Shown piece after piece: positions 16,231 through 21,885 of a stretch of DNA of 21,885 nt (its first letter is position 1; every line of letters starts with the position of its first letter). The stretch is from IMG/VR virus record IMGVR_UViG_3300022929_000255, positions 1 through 21,885 of that record. One strand, written 5' to 3'. Made by a program: the position numbers and the translations under genes. The stretch comes from a virus. Below the pieces are notes generated by a model. The model saw only the letters and a list, made by a program, of their open reading frames with translations. It ran no database searches and was not told the DNA's origin.

Positions 16231-16718
16231 GGTTCATCAGGCCAAGTAACAGTATGTGGAAACCCATCCTGAGCAGGGACATCCCTCAATGCTTGACGAT
16301 AGTTAGTCCACTCTGCAGATAAAGTAAGGTCACTACAGGCTCTCCAATCTGTCTTGGCTAACCTAGAATCTCTGTCTGCCCTAACACGCTCCGCAGCATC
16401 AGCGTCTACCTGTGCTTGATACGCAGCTTCATGCTCTGCCTTAGTGGTAGTAACGCCGTCTTCCTCAGTATCGGAAAACATATCCCGCTCTACCCACTTC
16501 TGCACCCAGTTGTTATTCGCATCCTGTTCTGCACCGTCACGAACAACTACCTTGTAGTCGCCAGTAGTGTCTGGCTTGGGTGTTTCAAATACTGGGTCAA
16601 TGCCTAGTGCGTCATGCACGTTGTCATTCCACACCTTTGGCAAAGAAACATTTGGATTGAGTTTGCGGATTTCGCCTTGAGTTTTTAGCTCACCGCTTGA
16701 ACGTACTCTGTATTCCAT
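16227..16718 (-). CDS. Tail fibre assembly chaperone
   Basis: The 163-residue protein ends with a segment typical of the phage tail assembly chaperone family (Phage_tail_APC): RDSRLAKTDWRACSDL, then EWTNYRQALRDVPAQDGF and VTWPDEP. The 'R..rLa.TDW........W..YRqaLRDip.q.gfP..v.WP..P' pattern is clear over residues about 117-163. The N-terminal part is beta-rich and probably binds the fibre. These chaperones help trimerise or fold the fibre encoded next to them, and here the gene directly follows the 657-aa fibre gene, supporting that pairing. Confidence 0.8.
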   Translation of the reverse strand: MEYRVRSSGELKTQGEIRKLNPNVSLPKVWNDNVHDALGIDPVFETPKPDTTGDYKVVVRDGAEQDANNNWVQKWVERDMFSDTEEDGVTTTKAEHEAAYQAQVDADAAERVRADRDSRLAKTDWRACSDLTLSAEWTNYRQALRDVPAQDGFPHTVTWPDEP

Positions 16719-16725
16719 GTGTCAC

Positions 16726-18699
16726 CTATGCTATTGCTAAAAAGATATAAGTCCCACCACTGGCATTAAGCGCAGCAGGAGCGGAGCTTGTTACTGTAAA
16801 ACCTGCGTTTAGTGGGTCTATGTAGTCTGTATTAGTTACTTCAGCGTCTTGTTCACCAATTTGCAAATAAGGGTCATTTCCTGCAACTATTCCTCTTGCG
16901 CTGTCCCAGACATACCAATTACCTCCTGAATCAGAGCGAGTAATCATCACAAATCTAGCCCCTGCACTAAAACCACAATCAACGTCTACATTAGAACCTG
17001 TGCCGCTATAACTACCTATTTTTGACACACCGGCAACAGAGGCCCACATATAAGCTATATAATTTACTCCGCTTGTATTAGTGCTGTATCCCGCAGGGCC
17101 AATAGAAAAAACACTTGCAGTCGGTGCGGTGGAATTAATACTCAACTTAGGATAATCCCTGCCTCCAGTTTTGAAGTCACTAAACAAAGGCGTTGAGGTA
17201 GTTAAGTCTGCAAACTTGTCATAAATAACCCAAGAATCACTTGCACCAGAACGATTTTTAATAATTAATAATTCAGGAACAACACCCAAGTTATGACTAA
17301 TAGTTGTTGCGCTACCAGTACCCGTATAAGCCACCACATCCATAAAGCCTGTAGCGCGTTTCATATAGTAATCAACAAAATTTACTCCATTCTCTCCAAC
17401 AGTGTTTGAAGAACCTAAAGTAATTGATGTTTGCTCAGGCCCAAATTCTTTTATTTCAGTGGTATCAGAAATTTCAGCGTATGTACCCGTAGTAAAAAAA
17501 CTCTTACCTGCTCCTTGAAGCCTTGTAGATAATATACCCCAATGCTCATTCGTTTTATCTCTACTGTTTATATAAACCAAGTCTGGAACAATAGTTGTAT
17601 CAACTTCTTGTTCTGAACCGGTATAACCCGCTCTTGTATTTATAGCCAATACATCACTACCCGCTTCAGGAGTCTTCATAGGTCTGCGGATTGCAACGTA
17701 GATGTACGTAGTTCCAGACTCATTTACACGATTTCCAGAATTAGACGTTGAAACAAAACCAGTAGCTGTTGGATTTAAGTCATTCCAATTTGCTTCAGCG
17801 TCTGATGTGTCGGCTTCAAGATATGCGTCATCACCCATGTTAAAGCCTCGCATCATGTCATATAACGCCCAATTTTGACCTGAAGCATTGCCACCACTTG
17901 CTGCTTTAACCATTAACCATTGTGGCTCAAACCCAACATCTATTGAGTTGCCCGCACTTCCATTACCCGTATAACTCCCACACTTAATAATAGACTCATC
18001 ACTATCATCACCGAATGATTGGTCATCATGGGCGAATAAAAAAGCTACATAAGTACTAGTATTTCTATTTGTTTCATTGCTTGTACCCACTGTAAAAACA
18101 GAGCTAGTAGGAGTTGTATTATTCCAGTGAGTGGAGCTACTAAACTTAGCGTTTGAGGTGTTTAAGTGTAAATACTCACTATTAGCTAATGACCTATGGT
18201 AAACAGCTCTATTAAAGCCAAAAGGAGTTAACGAAATAACAATTATACAACCAGGAACAGAATCAAGGTTATGACTTATAGTTCTACCCGCAACACCGTC
18301 ACCTGTGTAAGTAACTACATCAAAGAAACCTGGAGCTTGGCGGAACGTCCAAGAGCAAAAATTTTGATTAGCAGGCCAATTAAAACTCCAAAAATTAGAA
18401 TCACTACCTAAAGTAAATCCGTTAGTGTTAAACGAAGTTATTGTTGTCGCGCTGGTGAGTTCTGTATCAGTGGTATTTGCAACACTAAATTTACCTGGAA
18501 CATGAACAATGTTATGGTTACTGGAGCCATCCCTGTTTTTAATCCAAACCATTCCTCCCTCATTAGATAAATCAATACCGTTCTCTATGTTTAACGTAGA
18601 GGCCGTAGATGTATACAAATAAGTAGAGAACACATCCTCTACATAGACGGATTCTCCACCTGCTGCACCTGCTGCTGCTTGTAGTATCTTCTTACTCAT
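16726..18699 (-). CDS. Fibre / receptor-binding protein with duplicated three-part module
   Basis: The 657-residue protein starts at ATG 18699, coupled to the upstream stop (TAATG); a longer start at 18735 would overlap the upstream fibre gene. The sequence is of the DUF7483-like beta-rich type found in marine phage tail proteins. Residues about 45-340 form three related segments: GGMVWIKNRDG..., FFDVVTYTGDG..TISHNL..VP, and CGSYTGNGS.GN...GFEPQW. The same order recurs at about 350-657: DLVYINSRDK, FMDVVAYTGTGSATTISHNL, and IGSYSGTGS. The protein is therefore a tandem duplication of a three-part unit. Its position before a tail fibre chaperone indicates an adsorption role. The N-terminal 20 residues (SKKILQAAAGAAGG) probably attach it to the tail. 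Confidence 0.75.
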   Translation of the reverse strand: MSKKILQAAAGAAGGESVYVEDVFSTYLYTSTASTLNIENGIDLSNEGGMVWIKNRDGSSNHNIVHVPGKFSVANTTDTELTSATTITSFNTNGFTLGSDSNFWSFNWPANQNFCSWTFRQAPGFFDVVTYTGDGVAGRTISHNLDSVPGCIIVISLTPFGFNRAVYHRSLANSEYLHLNTSNAKFSSSTHWNNTTPTSSVFTVGTSNETNRNTSTYVAFLFAHDDQSFGDDSDESIIKCGSYTGNGSAGNSIDVGFEPQWLMVKAASGGNASGQNWALYDMMRGFNMGDDAYLEADTSDAEANWNDLNPTATGFVSTSNSGNRVNESGTTYIYVAIRRPMKTPEAGSDVLAINTRAGYTGSEQEVDTTIVPDLVYINSRDKTNEHWGILSTRLQGAGKSFFTTGTYAEISDTTEIKEFGPEQTSITLGSSNTVGENGVNFVDYYMKRATGFMDVVAYTGTGSATTISHNLGVVPELLIIKNRSGASDSWVIYDKFADLTTSTPLFSDFKTGGRDYPKLSINSTAPTASVFSIGPAGYSTNTSGVNYIAYMWASVAGVSKIGSYSGTGSNVDVDCGFSAGARFVMITRSDSGGNWYVWDSARGIVAGNDPYLQIGEQDAEVTNTDYIDPLNAGFTVTSSAPAALNASGGTYIFLAIA

Positions 18700-20507
18700 T
18701 ATGCGAGAGCCTGTCCTGCTGTGAAGCCGTACCAAGTCGTACCGCCGTCATGAGTTATAAATACAAAGTAATCAACCGCACTAGCTGTGGCTGTGAGTGT
18801 TGGTGCTGTGGCTGCGGGCCAATCAACTGCTGCGGGCCAAGTCACCGTGTAGCCTGAAGCACTAGCGTCCTGTACTAGCTTCAAAGTAAATGAAGATGAC
18901 TTACCACTAGCCGCTGGGTTTGAAAAAGTAAACGTGGTGTTCTCAGTCAGCGTATGAGAGAAGTTCGTACCATCTCGTAGGTTTACAGTCGTAGCGTTAG
19001 AGCTTGAAGTGACTGCTGTATACTCTTCTGATATACCATTATCAAAGGTCACTACACCGTTAGCGTCTGCTGTGACAGCTTTAGAGGCTTCTGAGGTTCC
19101 TAGAGTTGTAATGTCTAGGTAGTTAATTTCTGCTGCGGTAGAAGTTATTGACGTACCGCCAATCTGTAAGGTAGTTGCGTTTACTTCACCTGAAGAGCCG
19201 TAAACTACGGTTTTACTGTTAACAATAGTTCCTGCGCTAGAGCCATCATTTAAATTCAACTCCGCAGCAGTAGAGGTAACGTCAGATATTTGACTAGCAG
19301 TAATACTGGTAGCTGTAGGAGCTACGTTCTGCCATGCGCTACCTGTATACACCTTCATTACGTTAGAAGTTGTATTGAAGTAGATAGCACCCGCAACTAA
19401 AGCATCACCGTCATTGTCTTGCGTAGGGTCGCTAGACTTAGTGCCAAGATAACGGTCATCAAATGAATCATAACTGGCAGCAGCAGATGTAGCTGATGAA
19501 GCCGCTGAAGTAGCACTGGTTGCCGCATTTGAAGCAGATGTTGCCGCTTCTGAGGCTTTTGTGGTCGCTGTAGCAGCACTGGTTGCCGCAGAAGTTGCAC
19601 TACCTAATATCGAGTCTACATAGGCTTTACGGGCTAAATGCGTATCGTCAGTAGGGTTAGAGCTGCTTGTGACTGCATTGCTGCCCATAACGATATTGCC
19701 TGTCATGGTTCCACCAGCAAGCGGCAGCATAGTATCTGCATAAGCCTTCGTAGCTGCGTCTGTAGTAGCAGACGGAGTACCAAGACCAGTAATCTTGTTC
19801 GTACCCATAGCAATAGCACCAGACATAGTGCCACCCGCTAATGGGAGTTTAGTTGCTATGGAGTTTGTGATTGTAGTGTTAAACGCTGCATCGTCATTTA
19901 GAGCAGCCGCTAACTCATTTAGTGTATCTAGTGCAGCAGGCGCACCACCAACCAAGTTAGTTACTTGAGTATCTACATAGCCTTTAGTCGCAGCGTCAGT
20001 ATCAGCAGACGGGGCCGCTAGGTTAGTTAAAACAGTGTCCGTAAAGTCTACTGTTCCATTAACTACTAAATCGTTAACAGTAGTCGTGCCACTAGAAGCT
20101 GTAAGATTGCCTGTTACATTACCCGTTATATTCCCCGTAACATTACCTGTCACGTTACCAGTAACATTTCCTGTCAACGCTCCAGCAAAATTCGTATTAG
20201 CGGTTATTAAAGTACCTGTTATAGCCTGGGGCGTAGACCCACCAATCACCATGCCGTTTACTGTACCGCCCGTAAGTACAGCGTTAGAAGAGCTTAGATT
20301 AGAGTTAGCAGTAACAGTACCAGTAGCTGTAATAGCACCAGTTGTAACTGAAGAAGGGTTAGTGCCAATTTCGACAATTGTTGCACTTGCATTCTCTGTA
20401 AACAGTCTCTTATCTGCGGTATTTACAGCAAGCTCACCCTGTACTAAGTCTGAAGCCGTAGGTACGGCTGACGCAGAGGAGGAGAACTTAGTAATAATCG
20501 TAGCCAT
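18699..20507 (-). CDS. Tail fibre protein
   Basis: The 602-residue protein has a typical fibre attachment N-terminus (KFSSSASAVPTASDLVQGEL, AVNTADKRLF). A GNVT-repeat stretch follows at 113-136, then shaft motifs repeated at about 160-300 (TDAATKGYVDT, LPLAGGTMSG, TDAATKAYADT, LPLAGGTMTG, RKAYVDS). An Ala/Ser/Thr-rich helical section lies at about 302-346, and an YFNTTSNVMKVYTGSAW module at about 376-393. The C-terminal region ends in DYFVFITHDGGTTWYGFTAG. The 'plaGGtMtG..' and 'AAT+.YvD' elements are well known in T4/lambda-like side fibres and trimerise. It is probably the virion-attached fibre, with the downstream 657-aa protein giving a second, receptor-binding component. Confidence 0.8.
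   Translation of the reverse strand: MATIITKFSSSASAVPTASDLVQGELAVNTADKRLFTENASATIVEIGTNPSSVTTGAITATGTVTANSNLSSSNAVLTGGTVNGMVIGGSTPQAITGTLITANTNFAGALTGNVTGNVTGNVTGNITGNVTGNLTASSGTTTVNDLVVNGTVDFTDTVLTNLAAPSADTDAATKGYVDTQVTNLVGGAPAALDTLNELAAALNDDAAFNTTITNSIATKLPLAGGTMSGAIAMGTNKITGLGTPSATTDAATKAYADTMLPLAGGTMTGNIVMGSNAVTSSSNPTDDTHLARKAYVDSILGSATSAATSAATATTKASEAATSASNAATSATSAASSATSAAASYDSFDDRYLGTKSSDPTQDNDGDALVAGAIYFNTTSNVMKVYTGSAWQNVAPTATSITASQISDVTSTAAELNLNDGSSAGTIVNSKTVVYGSSGEVNATTLQIGGTSITSTAAEINYLDITTLGTSEASKAVTADANGVVTFDNGISEEYTAVTSSSNATTVNLRDGTNFSHTLTENTTFTFSNPAASGKSSSFTLKLVQDASASGYTVTWPAAVDWPAATAPTLTATASAVDYFVFITHDGGTTWYGFTAGQALA
20100..20171 (-). repeat. Six 12-bp units encoding GNVT-type repeats
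   Basis: Within the tail fibre gene, six units of 12 bases encode G-N-V/I/L-T in succession. The units differ mainly at synonymous third positions, so the repeat is kept at the protein level. This type of run forms a beta-helical or triple-beta shaft in phage fibres. Confidence 0.8.
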
Positions 20508-20512
20508 CTATT

Positions 20513-20797
20513 TCACCACTTAACTTTGTGTGACCAATACCTTGCACTTAACTTAGACGGATTCTTATCCTGTGCATTGTGTCTAGCATAATAAGACTTC
20601 CTCCTCGCCTTATCCTTTGCTGTCTTGGGATTCTTGCCAGCACCTTTAACGCCCTGCTGACCAAAGCGAATTAATTTAGTTTCATCACCAACTTTAGCCA
20701 CAACAACATGACTTTTAGTGGGGTGATTAGGGGTCTTCTTGGGCTTGTTATAGCCAGAGACTCCTGCTCTTTCTAGTTTGGGGTCTTTCTTTTTCAT
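20513..20797 (-). CDS. Small basic protein following the capsid gene
   Basis: The 94-residue protein is chosen to start at ATG 20797 (MKKKDPKLERAGVSGYNKPK). The longer frame from 20827 would read through the hairpin described below and has no better ribosome site. It is very basic, with KLIRFGQQGVKGAG, KARRKSYYARH and a C-terminal LSARYWSHKVKW. Proteins with this 'lirFGq.Gv......k.rR+sf.aRh......saaYWa.kvkW' plan recur in marine phages of several types; their function is not established. The location between the coat protein and the fibre genes and the strong positive charge suggest a virion or DNA-binding component. Confidence 0.7.
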   Translation of the reverse strand: MKKKDPKLERAGVSGYNKPKKTPNHPTKSHVVVAKVGDETKLIRFGQQGVKGAGKNPKTAKDKARRKSYYARHNAQDKNPSKLSARYWSHKVKW

Positions 20798-20808
20798 AAT
20801 AAATGTCA

Positions 20809-20824
20809 GGGGGCCGAAGCCCCC
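20809..20824 (-). terminator. UUCG-tetraloop hairpin after capsid gene
   Basis: On the minus strand GGGGGC-TTCG-GCCCCC forms a six-base-pair all-GC stem closed by C(UUCG)G, one of the most stable RNA tetraloops. It lies between the capsid stop and the small basic gene. Downstream only a weak T-rich stretch (ATTTATTAT) follows, so it may act as a partial terminator or as a 3' stabiliser that raises capsid mRNA relative to later genes. Confidence 0.55.
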
Positions 20825-20838
20825 CAACCTATCCTAAC

Positions 20839-21843
20839 TTATACGTCAGGTACACAGAGGATGAAACCTGCCTCTGGACGGTGTGCTTGAACACCATAAA
20901 GGGTGTCAGCAGTGTACAGAGTTGACAGGTACTCTTGCTTGTACTGAGTCTGAGAGCGAACGCTCATCTGCTCAGCAAGAACAAGTGCATCCTTGTGAAT
21001 GAGATATGCACCACGAACATCCGCAGTACCAGCAGAGTTGCTAGTTGCGTCTTCAATAAGTGGGCAGTTAGAAGAGACGTAAATGTCAATTCCGTATACA
21101 GAGCCAATCAGTCCAGATTGAACTGTAGCACCTTCACGAAAATCGGCAGATACATAACGCTCAGTACCCATGATTGCAGAACGCAATGCAGGTGGGATAA
21201 CGAACGCTCTATCAGTCATTGGGACATCCGCATCATCCATACGCTTAATCAACGCACGAAAGCCAGCATCGGTAAATACGTCTGCTGCTACAACTGTATC
21301 GTCGGTGTAAGCGGTCAGACCATTAGATGCGTCCACAAAGAATGTGTTTGCGCCTTCCCATGCAGTACCAGTACAAGTACCAGTAATAGGGACAGTCAGG
21401 TCAAAAGTACCACTACCAAAACCAGTACCAGCGCGGAACAGGTCATCATCAACCTGCTTAGCAAGAGCGTAACCAGCATCTTCAGTATAGAACTGTCGGA
21501 GTGAAGCAAGAGCCTGAACTTCAACAATATCCTCAATCAGACGAGAATACTCATAGTGACGGTTGATAGTGATAGTGGTTTCACTTTCCAGATTAGCCTG
21601 CATAGTAACTGCTACGGCTTCTGCCTTAGCATTTGCGCTACCACGAGTAGGCTTAGGAAGGTGGATAACATCACCCTTGTTGCCAGACATAGGCATGACT
21701 TTAACAAGAGGAGCCATCTTCAAAGATTTTTGATATGCAGCAATAACTTCGTCCGACCATATTTCAGGTACAAAAGTTCCCGCTGCGGTTTTGTCTACAG
21801 TTGCGTTTGCAGTAAAAAACGCACCAGAAGTTTCATTAGCCAT
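20839..21843 (-). CDS. Major capsid protein
   Basis: The 334-residue protein starts at ATG 21843 with GAGG nine bases upstream. Features typical of a marine-podophage coat protein are the N-terminal FVPEIWSDEVIAAYQKSLKM, then GDVIHLPKPTRG, TITINRHYEYSRLIEDIVEV (spine-helix start), and the long helix QALASLRQFYTEDAGYALAK. Later segments are DADVPMTDRAFVIPPALRSA, GLIGSVYGIDIYVSSNCPL and a C-terminal VQAHRPEAGFILCV. This order (N-arm, E-loop, spine helix, P-domain, A-domain) is that of the HK97 fold. Length is in the usual range. It is the first complete gene of the structural operon in this window. Confidence 0.85.
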   Translation of the reverse strand: MANETSGAFFTANATVDKTAAGTFVPEIWSDEVIAAYQKSLKMAPLVKVMPMSGNKGDVIHLPKPTRGSANAKAEAVAVTMQANLESETTITINRHYEYSRLIEDIVEVQALASLRQFYTEDAGYALAKQVDDDLFRAGTGFGSGTFDLTVPITGTCTGTAWEGANTFFVDASNGLTAYTDDTVVAADVFTDAGFRALIKRMDDADVPMTDRAFVIPPALRSAIMGTERYVSADFREGATVQSGLIGSVYGIDIYVSSNCPLIEDATSNSAGTADVRGAYLIHKDALVLAEQMSVRSQTQYKQEYLSTLYTADTLYGVQAHRPEAGFILCVPDV

Positions 21844-21849
21844 TGTAAA

Positions 21850-21885
21850 TTACCTCATCTTACGCGCTTCTCCATATAAGCCTTT
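21850..21885 (-). CDS. C-terminal fragment of upstream structural gene
   Basis: The last 36 bases before the capsid gene contain the end of an upstream frame (…GLYGEARKMR, stop TAA 21852-21850), whose stop overlaps the capsid ribosome site. A second frame ending at 21855 (…AYMEKRVR) is equally open, so the true frame is uncertain. Upstream of the coat gene a scaffolding protein would be usual, but nothing visible here proves it. Confidence 0.3.
   Translation of the reverse strand, partial: KGLYGEARKMR

Noticed and set aside
18700-18735. Upstream start at 18735 for the 657-aa fibre protein
   Set aside because: The added residues lie inside the preceding fibre gene; ATG 18699 forms the TAATG junction typical of this operon.
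20935-21504. 189-codon plus-strand frame opposite the capsid gene
   Set aside because: Composition is rich in Cys, Ser and Arg and looks like an antisense shadow; the capsid frame on the minus strand is clear.

Overview
The window is a contiguous piece of a tailed-phage genome, most likely a podovirus-type phage of a marine bacterium. The basis is gene content: a coat protein followed by a small conserved basic protein, a P22 gp10-like stopper, an adaptor-like protein, three large glutamine/alanine-rich virion proteins, fibre genes ending in a tail assembly chaperone, and an early module with NinG, DUF3310 and DUF1289 genes. The mix resembles the HMO-2011-type phages of marine alphaproteobacteria. 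That is recognition from memory, not a search. No integrase, terminase, portal, polymerase or endolysin lies inside the window.

Layout. Positions 1-4917 are read on the plus strand and form a tightly packed early/middle DNA-metabolism module: the tail end of a single-stranded DNA-binding protein, a small helix-turn-helix protein, a NinB-like protein, several small unknown or cysteine-rich proteins, an HTH-metallophosphoesterase fusion, DUF1289, DUF3310, NinG, a family 2 glycosyltransferase, a zinc-ribbon peptide and a putative PD-(D/E)XK nuclease. Positions 4918-4981 are the only real intergenic gap, between two convergent operons, and hold an imperfect inverted repeat with two competing inner hairpins.

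Positions 4982-21885 are read on the minus strand as one long structural/lysis operon. In transcription order (right to left) it holds: a C-terminal fragment of an upstream gene, the major capsid protein, a UUCG-loop hairpin, a small basic protein, a 602-aa tail fibre, a 657-aa fibre/receptor-binding protein made of two copies of a three-part module, a tail fibre assembly chaperone, a lysis-type cluster (exported cysteine peptide, two coiled-coil proteins with a C-terminal membrane segment, a one-helix peptide and a 3TM-type holin), a 59-aa protein, a giant repeat protein with Ala/Lys and Gly-Thr arrays, the adaptor and stopper proteins, a small fibre-like protein, and three large proteins that are probably ejected or internal virion proteins.

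Nearly all genes touch or overlap (TAATG, ATGA or TTGA junctions), which suggests translational coupling in both operons. Five genes shorter than 60 codons were found by reading the junctions. The most unusual item is the 726-aa repeat protein at 12459-14639: about 270 residues of nearly pure Gly-Thr dipeptide encoded by synonymously scrambled codons, preceded by a Lys/Ala array, with exact local duplications that look like recent repeat expansion.
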